DNA of 64,000 nucleotides, from positions 372,001 to 436,000 of the forward strand of contig MCGE01000014.1 in assembly GCA_002105175.1 (NCBI GenBank). The letters run 5' to 3'. Of this stretch, positions 22,515-32,945 are shown piece after piece. Below the pieces are notes generated by a model. It saw only the letters and a list, made by a program, of their open reading frames with translations. It did not search any database and was not told the DNA's origin. The DNA comes from Absidia repens. Its lineage: Eukaryota > Mucoromycota > Mucoromycetes > Mucorales > Cunninghamellaceae. The translations under genes and the position numbers were made by a program. Within the stretch, counting starts at the first letter, position 1; each line of letters begins with the position of its first letter.

Positions 22515-24758
22515 ATGCTGCTATTGTTTTTCACAGCATGCATTGTTTTTATTAACCATGCAACTTTTATATCTGCCATTACCATAATGGCAAGAGGATT
22601 CACAGGTAAAAAAAAAAAAGAAATTACACTTTTTTCCCAGTCTCTTTAAATTTTTTTCTTTTTTTCTTTTTTTTTTTTTCTTTTTTTTCAAATAATAGGT
22701 TGTTCACTAGTACTTGATCAAATCCATTGCTTTGGAGGATATATAGGGGTTAGTCAAATGGCTAATGACTCGTACCTGAATCCTTTATCTGATCACTTTA
22801 TTCTGGATCTCAGTCAATTTGACTTGACCGACACATCTACTGGGTACGCCAATTGGACCATTCTACAGCCAACCGGCTCATCACCAAAAACACCTGTCGG
22901 CTTCCCACAAACCGCCAGTATTGATGGAAAGAAAAAATTTATTGTTTTTGGCGGTGCAAGTGGACAGCAGGTTTTACAAGACCCTGTCATGGTATATGAT
23001 CCTGCGAATGATAATTGGTCATCCATTCCCACTTATGGCAATTATACGTAGGACATCAAGGAAAGTCACCTTTATCAGAATATGTGTTGATTATTTTTTT
23101 CTCTTTATCAGGCGATTTGGCACCATTGTAGATATACCTCAATCACAAACCCTGTGGAGCTGGGTAAGTTGATCCCCCTCGAATCCCATTTTCGAATGAA
23201 GCAGAAACATTATAATTTTTCCTTTTTTATTTTTCTTCGACAATCAGGGCGGACAATAGTAATAATAATAGTCATAAAGATTAGCTGTACGATAGATACC
23301 CGACTGAACTCTTTTAACATTGCCCAAAATTAGTAATAATACCTGGGTGACTGCTCCATATGTGAACATTCTGGAATATGTAACGGTAAGCGAGAATTCT
23401 TTTGGATCCATTTATATGATATAATGGTCTCATGTCATTTCAACCCCACTCCCATTGTAGAACACATGGAAACGGCAGCCAATAGACACATCCAACAATT
23501 ATTCCCGTTATCAGCACACAGCGACTTTTGTGGAATCTACGAACACTATCTATATTATTGGTGGATATAATACTCATTTATATGTAGTGGCAGATGATGT
23601 GGGTGCACCTATGCTGGAGGTGCGAACTTTTAACACTTTGGATTCAACTTGGGGTGTTAACCGAGCTTCGACAGCGGATGGCCGCAACATCTCAACGCGT
23701 ACTCAGCACACCGCCACTTACAGTAAGTACAAACTATCAAGTAACCAAATATGAGTCTGAACTCAACACTGTATAACTGTCCCTATTCTTTATTCTTCAA
23801 AAAAAAAAAAAAGTTCCAAATTCCAATTCCATTTTGATATATGGTGGTGCCAGCGCTGAGAGCGAAAGTATGAAAAAGATTAATAGATGCTGGGTTTGAA
23901 TTTGCATGAATTTATTTTTTTATTTTATTTTAGAGGTGGTGATGGTAGATGATTATGCCTATTTATATGACTACTCCACCAACAAATACACATTTTTGAA
24001 TTTGGCACCGGAATCTGGGGCTGGCAAAAGAAAAGGACATTCTGGTAATGACGTTATTTTATCTCCTGTTCGTTTTTCAACATAGTTATTATGTGTAGCC
24101 TAATTCACGTTCATTTTATCATAGCCATCTCCTACAAGTCGTACGTGATGATCATGTTCGGTCTTGGAACTCATAATAATCTTTTTAATGATCTTCATGT
24201 ACTCAATTTATCCAATCTCACTAATATTCATTGGCTGACTGCATCTACCTCAGATCCATCTCGACCTGTCGCTAGCGACGCTGACTCTGGATTATCCCGT
24301 GGAGCCATCGCTGGTATTGCTGTTGCTGCCGCCGTCGTTTTCGTAAGATAATGATACACATATATATTTTTTATAGCTGTGTCACCCATTTCTTGGCGTC
24401 CTTTTTTTTTTTTTTTTAATAGATCGGCGTTATCGCAGGAATCATCTTCATTTTTCGACGCAAAAACCAGCAAAAGAAAAATAACCAAGCCTATAATTCC
24501 ATCTTAACTACTAATTCCACAAGCCAGAATGACAGCACACACGCAAAGCTCGAATTAGAATCTCACACTGTGCTCACGGACGCAACGGGACCAGTCAAAC
24601 CTCACTTTGATGAAAATGAAAATCAAGCTGGTGTGCATCATTTGAGAAAACCATTTGCCGATGAAGATGGCCCGGGTGTAAATTGTTTAGGCAAACCTGA
24701 TGGGGATGCGGACCACGCTCACGCCAACAAACCTTTCAGTAATGAAGACAAAACATAA
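22515..24758 (+). CDS. Kelch-repeat type I membrane protein
   Basis: Ten exons: 22515-22605, 22699-23047, 23112-23163, 23248-23258, 23334-23385, 23461-23722, 23814-23867, 23934-24044, 24125-24342, 24423-24758 (511 aa). A signal peptide (MLLLFFTACIVFINHATFIS) precedes a kelch/galactose-oxidase-like beta-propeller. Blades are visible as HCFGGYIGVS, KKFIVFGGASGQ...VMVYDPANDNWSSIP, NTIYIIGGYN...FNTLDSTW, NSILIYGGAS...AYLYDYSTN and YVMIMFGLGTHNNLFNDLHV. A transmembrane helix (AIAGIAVAAAVVFIGVIAGI) is followed by a basic stop-transfer RRKNQQKK and a ~100-residue acidic cytoplasmic tail. Exon 4 is an 11-nt micro-exon needed to make GGQYNNTW. The ligand and function are unknown; a cell-surface role is inferred. 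Confidence 0.85.
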
Positions 24759-24894
24759 TAAGAAAAAAAGCTCATCCTTTTATTTACATGCTCGAATGAT
24801 GGTGAATAAAAGCATTTGTGTGATTTGATAAAAATATACAGTTGAAATTAGTGGCAACCGGAAATCCGAGATCTGGACGATTGGAATATTCATA
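24759..24894. other. Kelch gene 3' flank
   Basis: Short gap with GAATAAAAGC at about 24803-24812, the likely polyadenylation signal, leading directly into repeat copy C. Confidence 0.5.
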
Positions 24895-25460
24895 CTCCGT
24901 CTCACTATATATTTTTTATTTTTATTTATTTTTCTTTCTCTTTTTCTTTCTTCAAAACTTCATGCACAATGAAGCCTCATTGAAGGTACTGGCGATCTAG
25001 GATTAGTGTTAGAACTTGAATTAGGGGCATTTTGAAAAATGCAAAACAAACATCATGGGGAAACCCTTTCGTTTTAGATTCAGGATTTGGGCCACACCAT
25101 TTAGTTGAGACCATCTTGGAATATCACTACAAAACTTTTATTCAATTAGCTTAGTGGTCATAGTTTATATTTACATCTGAAAAATTATATCTTGCCTTTT
25201 TATCTTTTAGCCTCTTGTACCTTTTGCATCGACCCCTTTTTACAAGCAAGCTTTATTCTTTTAAATTAGCACTGACTAGCATAGTTTTTGGGTCTGTGTA
25301 TGTTTCAATAAAATATGTCCTGTATTTTTAGCCTCTCTCATACCCTTCACATCGCTCCCTTTTGTACAATTATCCCTTTTCCTTTAAAACTTTAGAACTT
25401 TAGACTCACCAGCGTAATTTTTAGGTCTTCGTATACTTCAATAAATCATGTCATATTTAT
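24895..25460 (+). repeat. Dispersed repeat, copy C (diverged)
   Basis: The CCCGCCCACGTG edge is lost, but the T/C tract is present and the core CATCATGGGGAAACCCTTTC at 25051-25070 is intact. The tail contains CAATTAGCTTAGTGG and then TTTCAATAAAATATGTCC at about 25303-25320 and CTTCAATAAATCATGTC at about 25437-25453. This is the most degraded of the eight copies. Confidence 0.7.
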
Positions 25461-25872
25461 CCCTCCATCATTGACATCAATGGTACATTATTGTATCTTC
25501 AGAATCGTATTTGTATAATAGTTTATTTTTTATCTGATAATTATAAAAAGGAATTACTATGAAGTGTCACTGTCTATAGCAACTATTTTCATTGCTAGCC
25601 TGAAGATTTCGCAGCATCTCAACAATGCCTCTATTTTTACATCGCCTTAGATATATGAAAAAAATTGTGTGTGTTGTTAGTCAATGGATATTTCAGCTAA
25701 ATATATATGGGTGGGGTGTACGTCGACAAAAGGCATCAAACAAGAGACAGGAAGACTTTTATTGAAAATGGGAGTGTATAAAATATGTGATATATAATAC
25801 GAATACGGGACATTCACATAATAAACTAAACTAAAACACATATATAACATTGATAATAAAAGTCTAAGTATT
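25461..25872. other. Gap between repeat copy C and the SDR gene
   Basis: AT-rich. The minus-strand polyadenylation region of the adjacent dehydrogenase gene probably lies near 25850 (TTATTATCAATG read on plus as CATTGATAATAA). No gene seen. Confidence 0.45.
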
Positions 25873-27347
25873 CTAAATGGGAGACCCTTGATAACCATTA
25901 ATCTTTTCTTTCAATAAGTCTTCAGTGAAGTTCCATAACTGTTTTGCATTTTCATCAGAGTTTGTAAATGATGATATAGCACCTGCTTCGCCATAAGGCA
26001 CCTATGATAAGCAAAAGGGAAACGGAAAATGAGAATGAAAACAATTACAATAAGGGGAAAAGAGCTCTTTTTCGTATTAAAAGTAAGCTTACATAATATT
26101 GGCCTTTCACATCCTTGTCTTCCACTTCCGGACTCGTGGCAAGATACAGCTGAGTTAAAGCACCATCTTCCGTAGTGACAGTCACTAAGGCGTCGTAAAT
26201 CTTCGTCAATACGGCACCCAGCAAATGTCTGGTAAAGTCACTACGAACAGCACCAGGATGATTGCAATTAACATAAATGTTCTATTTGATCATCGAGTGT
26301 GTAAAAAAAAAAAAAAAAAAAAAAAATAAAAATAAAAAAAGAGAGAGAGAGAGAGAGGATAAGCTTTTCTGATATGGCACGATTTTTTTTTTTTTTTTTT
26401 TTTTTTTTACCTCTACACCCTTTTTCTTGCAACGTCTTGCCAATTCACGGGTAAAGAGAATATTAGCAGCCTATAGAAAAGGATTGGTATTAAAAAAAAA
26501 AGAAGTCAACATCATATCATTAAAGAAATCGACCGAGCCCCCAACATGTCCATTTACCTTTGATTTGCCATAGTGGGAGAAGCGATTGTATGATTTAGGA
26601 TCACTGATATTTTCTAAATTCAAGTTAGATACTGCATGATGAGCCAATGAGCTGACAGTAACAATTCGACTTGGAGTGTTCTCTTCCAACAAAGGTAATA
26701 ATTGGGTTGTCAGGTAATGGTGAGCCACATGATTGGTTGCAAACTGAGTTTCGATTCCTAATCATAAAAAGAAAAAAAAAATTGTCAAAACGCTGCGGTC
26801 AGCCTGACTGTCGCGTTTTGTATTTAAATTTACCATCTTCACTAAGACCGAAGGGGCATAACCCAACACCAGCATTATTCAGCAAGATATTCAGTTTTTC
26901 ATTGCGACTCTTGATAGTTTCCACAAAGTTTTTGACCGATTGGAGTGACATGAGATCCAAAGCTACAAATTCCAATTGTGCGTTACCAGTTTCCTTTTTA
27001 ATATTTTCAATAACTGGCAGCGTTTTGGCTTCAGTTCTGCAAGCAAGGATGCTATTATTTTTTTTTTAAAAAAAATAAAATAAAATGGCAAAATGAACAA
27101 AGGTTTGTTTTGCATCATATATCTATGTGAATATTCGACTTACATTTTGCATCCTTTTCTTGCCATTTCCAACGCGCAAACGCGGCCGATCTGAATATCA
27201 AACAAAATATTAATGATTTGGTTTCGCATATTCAAAAAGATAAAAAAAAGTATAACTTACACCAGTATTGGCACCAGTGATAATAGCTGTTTTACCAGTA
27301 AGATCAGGAATATCCTTGAATTCAAAGTGTTTTTTTCCCCAGAACAT
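25873..27347 (-). CDS. Short-chain dehydrogenase/reductase (retinol-dehydrogenase-like), paralogue 1
   Basis: Seven exons: 27347-27261, 27190-27144, 27051-26834, 26757-26558, 26470-26411, 26281-26093, 26001-25873 (309 aa). A classical SDR: cofactor motif TGANTGIGR (Gly-rich loop), ACRTEAK after beta-2, LDLMSLQSVKNF, the NNAG motif (LNILLNNAGVGLCPFG), the catalytic Ser in VTVSSLAHH, YxxxK in SHYGKSK, and NHPGAVRSDFTRH. The layout resembles RDH/WWOX-type reductases that act on lipophilic carbonyls; the real substrate is unknown. A second, very similar gene with identical intron positions lies at 29521-30945 on the same strand. Two long homopolymer runs sit in intron 5. Confidence 0.93.
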
Positions 27348-28079
27348 TATTTGTTTAGTTTTTGTTTTTAAGTAAAAGACCTAGCAATTAGAAAGACAAA
27401 AGAAGGGGAAAAAAATGAACGTCATTTTATATTTTTTAAAAGCGGTAGTTAAACGATGACCCTCAAATGAATATCTTCGTCATACAGTTGTTTCCTGGAA
27501 TGGCATGGCTCAGGGCATACTCTTACTTTGCACATCAGTATTACCCCTCCCCCCAAAAAAATAGCTGGTTGTATAAGGAATGCGCAGACTGAAGACTACA
27601 ATGATAGCACGACCTTGGCTTATTGATATGGACATATATGGCCACACCTTTCATATCAAGCGACCTGAAACTGGCAGTCAATCACTCGAGGAAGAGAATG
27701 GCTTACTGTATAGCGGGGGAAAGACCGCTGGAATAGATCTACAGTTGATGTTTAGTAACATATCCCTGATAACAATGCTGCTCTCAGTGACAGTAATAGT
27801 AATAGTCATAGTGAGCAAAATGTTTGTTAGGTCACTCTCATAACAAAGGCGAGAGTCTTATTGCAAAATATCTAATTAATCAGTGAATTGTTTTAAAAGC
27901 GGGTGTAGTTTATTCAAGATATATCTTTAACACTAAACACAAAGCGCAGGGTTATTTTAACAAGGGATCTAATGAAGCTAGCGTAGAAAAACTGGTGGGA
28001 GATCTGAAGAATGAATAACACTAATCTAATGGGACCATAAAAAAACGGGATTTAATATACCAGCACGACTTGAGTCATA
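27348..28079. other. Gap upstream of SDR paralogue 1
   Basis: Promoter flank of the dehydrogenase gene and possible far-tail sequence of repeat copy D (TTATTCAAGATATATC, TATTGCAAAATATC). An 87-codon open frame at 27580-27843 ends in a hydrophobic stretch but has no recognisable feature and is not called. Confidence 0.4.
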
Positions 28080-28560
28080 CTAAAACATTATTCTTTTATT
28101 GAAGAATAACACCACACAGCATTAATCTAAAAGGGGGAGGGGCTGATGGTACAAAGGGATCTACTGGACAAGCCATGAGAGAGACTAATGGCACATTTTT
28201 CATTGAATCTTGTAAAAAAAAAAAAAGACATATTTTATTAAAATGTAGATACAAACTAATACTAAGCTAAGCTAGTGAAACCCCCAAAGTCAACTAATGG
28301 TGGTTCCAAATCCTAGATCCAAAATGAAAGGGTTTCCCCAAGAATCTTGTAATCCCTGAGCTGAACACCCTTCTAAATTAGTCCTGACACTGATCTAAGT
28401 CCACTATAACCTGAAAGTAGTCGAATGGTGAAGAAAAAAAAAGGAGAATGAAAAAGAAAAAGGAAATGAAAAGAAAGAGTGAGACGGAGAAAAAAATTGG
28501 GAGAAAAAAAAAAAAAAAAGAAAAAACATTCACGTGGGCGGCATTTGAAATGGCTCTTCG
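28080..28560 (-). repeat. Dispersed repeat, copy D
   Basis: Minus orientation. The promoter-like edge is CACGTGGGCGG at 28531-28541. The core is ATGAAAGGGTTTCCCC at about 28324-28339, then ATCTTGTAATCCCTGAGCTG. The tail has ACATATTTTATT at about 28228 and TCTTTTATTGAAGAATAACA at about 28091-28110. Beyond the edge, CAGTTGCCACCATTCG and TAGAATAGTTTGTCATTCG (about 28876) match sequence beside copies A, C, F, G and H. Confidence 0.85.
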
Positions 28561-29165
28561 TCTCTGTGAGATGCTTTCATTCATTCATTATCTTGAAAAA
28601 AAAAGAAACTCCCCTTGTTGCTTCTCCACTACTTTTTACTTTTATTTTTACAAAAATAAATACCAAGGAATGTAACTAGCAAGATATTTTTCGTCTCACG
28701 ATTTCAGTTGCCACCATTCGACAACGGCAGCACGATAGCTCCGCTTCCTTTCCAAGCTGCCGCCTTCTAGTCAGGATTTGCAGTATGGTACTTCTCTTCC
28801 AAAAATAGCACTGGCCCCATCATAAAGCTATTCGACTTATCATAGTTTAATTTACTTCCCATTCATTTACTGTATAGAATAGTTTGTCATTCGTCATAGA
28901 ACAGCTTACCCTTTCCGATCACACCACATATAATAAAATAATTATTCTGTCTCCAATAAAATGAATGCTAATAGAAGTATTATATCAAAGCATATGAAAT
29001 ACCATACAATAATGCGTGATACATGTAAATAACTGAAGAATAGAAAACAGGTGCACAGTAATAAATGGTTTTTGCTTTTGTAGGTGATTCCATTACGTGA
29101 TAATTATACAGTAAGTTGTGATAATATCATATCATAGCATTCTTCAATAAAAAAAAAAAGCAATT

Positions 29166-29233
29166 CGCATGGAAATTTTGAATAAATATTTGTGAAATAC
29201 GCATGGAAATTTTGAATAAATATTTGTGAAATA
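29166..29233 (+). repeat. Perfect 34-bp tandem duplication
   Basis: The unit starting CGCATGGAAATTTTGAATAA occupies 29166-29199 and is repeated exactly at 29200-29233. Confidence 0.95.
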
Positions 29234-29410
29234 CAGTAAATAGACACAAAAGAACTGTATGATTAAACAGCCATCGATACGTAGAATCAAATTTCTAAGA
29301 CTATCAGTTCAAATGCACATACATATCGGTGTTCATACCACGAATGGGGTTCTTTTATTGAAAGTGAGACTAAAGAGTAGTAATAATAGTGTAAATAATA
29401 ATGGAATACT

Positions 29411-29436
29411 ATATATATATATATATATATATATAT
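29411..29436. repeat. (AT)n microsatellite
   Basis: About 13 AT dinucleotides in a row, downstream of the 34-bp tandem duplication. Confidence 0.9.
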
Positions 29437-29520
29437 GTAATCAACTTGACTAAGCTAATAAAAAATACCAGTGATAATGATAATAATAATAGTAAGAGCA
29501 CAAATACAAGTATAAATATT

Positions 29521-30945
29521 TTAAATAGGCGAGCCTTTATATCCATCCACCTTTTCCTTCAGCAAATTTTCAGTGAAGTCCCATAATTCTAGTGCGTTTT
29601 TATCCGAGCTTGCCAGTGCCGAGACAGTACCAACGTCACCGTAAGGTACCTATACGGAATAATAATAAAACGCGGGAGATAGTTTGAGTATACAATGACA
29701 TAATGATATCTCTTTTTTGATTCGGTCATCAGCTTACATAGTATTGTCCTTTCACATTCTTTTCTTCCACTTCAGGGCTGGTTGCAAGATATAATTGTGC
29801 CAAAGCACCGTCTTCAGTTGTGATTGTGAAAGTTGCATTGTAAATCTTCGTCAATGTGGTACCTAACAAATGCCGAGTCAAGTCACTACGAACAACACCA
29901 GGGTGATTGCAATTGACAAACACGTTCTGTAAAATTGATGGACAAAAAAAAAAAAAAAGGAGAGTAAGTATTTCAATTAAATCGGTTTCTCCATCCCTAC
30001 TTTCGTTTATACCTCGACACCCTTTTCCTTGAGTCGTTTCGCTAATTCACGAGTAAAGAGAACGTTGGCAGCCTAAAGATGGGGGGGGAATTTTTTGTTT
30101 AAAAAAAGCAATCAATAAAAATGAGCGAGTCGATAGTGATACTATCATACACAATACCTTCGATTTGCAATAGTGGAAGTGGCGACTATATTTCTTGGGG
30201 TCGCTGATATTTTCCAAATCCAGGGAGCCAATCGCACCACGATGGCCAAGGGAGCTGACGGTAACGATGCGACTGGGCGTATTTTCTTCCAACAAAGGCA
30301 ACAGTTGTGTAGTGAGGTAAAAATGGGCCACATGGTTGGTAGCAAATTGGGTTTCGATGCCTAAATCATAAAATAAAAGGTAACATTAAGTAAAATCAGA
30401 CGACACATTTGGCAAAAACACGTTTTTACCATCGGCACTAAGACCAAAAGGACACATCATGACACCAGCGTTGTTGAGCAAGATATTCAGTTTTTCGTTA
30501 CGAGACTTGATCGTTTCCACAAACTTCTTCACTGATTGAAGGGACATGAGATCCAAAGCTACGAATTCCAGTTGGGTGTTGCCGGTTTCTTTTTTGATTT
30601 CTTCGATCACTGGCAGAGTCTTGGATTCCGTTCGACATGCAAAGATCCTAAAGCAAGGAAGAAAAACGAAAAATAAGAATTGCTTTCCTGTTTCTGTCAA
30701 GTGCGTATATCATTCTTTGCAAACTTACACTTTGCAGCCTTTTTTTGCCATTTCCAAAGCGCAAACGCGACCAATCTATTAAAAATATTTCAAAAGTGGT
30801 GCGTTACAAAGGTGACATTCCGTTCTACACCCGCCAAAAGTTGAGAAGAAAAACTTACGCCAGTGTTTGCACCAGTAATAATAGCGGTTTTTCCAGTAAG
30901 ATCAGGGATATCTTTGAATTCAAAGTGTTTCTTTGGGCAGAACAT
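29521..30945 (-). CDS. Short-chain dehydrogenase/reductase (retinol-dehydrogenase-like), paralogue 2
   Basis: Seven exons: 30945-30859, 30775-30729, 30647-30430, 30360-30158, 30072-30013, 29926-29738, 29649-29521 (310 aa). It has the same motifs as paralogue 1: the glycine-rich TGANTGIGR, ACRTESK, LDLMSLQSVKKF, LLNNAGVMMCPFG, VTVSSLGH, YxxxK as HYCKSK, and NHPGVVRSDLTRH. It carries one extra codon in exon 4; all other exon lengths equal those of paralogue 1, so the pair arose by duplication of an intron-bearing gene. In the active-site segment, Gly of YGKSK is Cys here (YCKSK). The substrate is unknown. Confidence 0.93.
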
Positions 30946-31606
30946 TGTTTATGTAATAAATAATAGTGATAATAATAATAAGAAGAACAAAAATAAAATC
31001 GAAGGGGTTTTTTTATAGTCATACAAATCTACCGGTTGTCATGACGGAGATCAAAATTATATGTGGATCATTCCATATATGGATAACATCGTCATCCAAA
31101 TCATCTCCTTCATTGTTGGTTTGAGGGTTATAACATATGATAGTCAAAAAAGTAAAAATGAAGAAAAATATTCGTCATGCATTGCTTTAAAAGATGGATT
31201 TGGGAAAAAAAAAGTTTTTCACGGCAATGTGCCGCCCTCAGTCCCTCAACCATTCATCCACTTAAGCCTGATTCTTTGACCCGGGCGATTTCATTTTTCT
31301 TGTCATCTTTTTTTTTCCAATATAGAATACTGTATACTGTACTGTTTATAAAACGAGACAAATTGTTCATAATAGTACGTTATCAATTGTTCATGCAAAA
31401 ACCAGAAATAACACCGCCCAAACATTTTTTCCACAAAGAATGATATAAAGTGTGATTGGTTTTTATTAAAAAGAATATAAGTATATATATATAAATAACG
31501 TGTAAAAATAAGAAGTGGATAAAAATATAACAATTGGTGGAAGGAGAGGGGAGGGAAAGGAGGGTAGAGTGATAAACTACAGAAAGAGAAATATGCGCTA
31601 AATAAT
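30946..31606. other. Gap between SDR paralogue 2 and a membrane-protein gene
   Basis: Promoter flank of the dehydrogenase and, near 31450-31500, minus-strand TTTATT-rich DNA that is the likely 3' UTR of the four-pass membrane protein. No gene seen. Confidence 0.5.
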
Positions 31607-32582
31607 CTATCGCTTGTGAGTGATACATCCACCCACAGTATCCCAAGCTACGGCACCAATAAAACCCGCAAAGCACACAAAACCAAAGAAGATACTGACG
31701 TTGTAAAAGTCACACCATCCGTCATGACCTCCTGGGGGACATGAATATTTGGCCACTTCTACAATCACACCAATACCCCATAAAATCGCCAAAAGCAAAT
31801 CCCCACCGAGCATCACTGGTCGTTTCATTTTGGTCGCCTTTGATACCCGTCGATGCAAGTAGTAGCCAATATGAAATAAGGACCAAAAGATCGTGATGAT
31901 GGCAACCGCATAAAGATAGTAGAAACAAGCTGCGCTATCGAAAGGCACTGGTTGGCCAGATTTCTATAAATGCGAAAAAAAAGGGTGTCATTAATATATG
32001 TATATTATATGCAATGATGATAAAAAACAAACTAAGAATACTTACAGGGGAGGCACCGGCAGCAAAGCCCAAGTGACCTACAGCAGCGACAAACAAGACA
32101 AATCGGAGGAGCAAGCGTAATTTACTTGGGTTCATACGTCGATCGTCCCATACAGGTGGAAGAGCGTCGTCCTTGTTTCCGTCATTGCCGGTGGTATCAT
32201 TGGGAGTGGTGGTGGCAGGTCGACGGGGTGGTGTGGCGGGAGGGTTCACAGGTGTGGCTGAAGGGCTGCCATAGGCGTTCCCAAACTGGTTGTCTTGGTT
32301 GCCCAAGCGGGTACCAGTAAATTGATAGGCGTTGCCACCGGGGGAGGCAGGTGATGGTGAAGGGGAAGGTACGTATTCGGTCTTGTTACTTTCCATCCGA
32401 GGCTGCTGGTTGACGTCGTTTTGACGGTAGTCCGAAGGTGAAGGCATCCGTCCGCTCCAACTATTATTATTATCTTCATAGGCATTTCCAAACCGAGGAC
32501 CTCCACTGGGTGTGCTGCTACTTTCATTGGACCAGGGATTCTGCACTGCCGATGATTCTTCAAAAGGATTATTATGTGACAT
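31607..32582 (-). CDS. Four-pass membrane protein, MARVEL-like, with disordered N-terminus
   Basis: Two exons, 32582-32046 and 31963-31607 (297 aa). It begins MSHNNPFEESS, and residues 1 to about 150 are Asn/Pro/Ser-rich and disordered, with repeated short motifs (FGNAY, GNAYQ, FGNAYGS; also an NPF motif that can bind EH domains). Four hydrophobic segments follow: LLLRFVLFVAAVGHLGFAAG, YYLYAVAIITIFWSLFHIGY, MLGGDLLLAILWGIGVIVEV, FFGFVCFAGFIGAVAWDTV. A short loop with CPPGGHDGWC may hold a disulfide. The topology and size fit MARVEL-type fungal cortical proteins; this assignment is by architecture only. The gene is divergent from fimbrin, 363 bp away. Confidence 0.75.
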
Positions 32583-32945
32583 GGAAGAGTGAGTGAGGAA
32601 GAGAGAAAAAAAAAAAAATTAAATAAACAAGGAAAAAAGAAATGGGAAGAAAAAGAAAAAAAAATTTTTTTAGGGGAAACGGATGAATGGATAAAGAAAG
32701 AGCGGAAGTGTGTGAGACCATACATAAATAGTTGGCTTGGCAAGCACCAAATTTCTTTCGCTAGAAGATTTAGACTTGACGTCATTGGATGGTTGATGTT
32801 CTAACGTCTCAAGTCAAAACGTCCGAGATGACGGAGTGTGAATATCTTTTGGCGCGAGACAATAAAAGTGATGATCATGTTCCACCTTTTTCGCACTTTT
32901 TCTTTTCCTTTTTTTTATTCATCTTTTTTTTACTATTCTTTCACC
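32583..32945. promoter_or_regulatory. Bidirectional promoter (membrane protein / fimbrin)
   Basis: The 363-bp gap between divergent starts contains an A-rich block next to the minus gene, a TTGACGTCATTGG stretch at about 32774-32786 with a CRE-like palindromic TGACGTCA, and a T/C-rich block next to the fimbrin start. No other gene. Confidence 0.55.

Larger units (their letters stand above)
28561..29520. other. Gap between repeat copy D and SDR paralogue 2
   Basis: Holds the outer flank of copy D, a perfect 34-bp tandem duplication at 29166-29233, and an (AT)n microsatellite at about 29411-29436. No gene seen. Confidence 0.5.

Noticed and set aside
28448..28679. Lys-rich open frames near 28448-28679
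   Set aside because: They come from translating the A-rich strand of the repeat's pyrimidine tract; no protein is conserved between copies.
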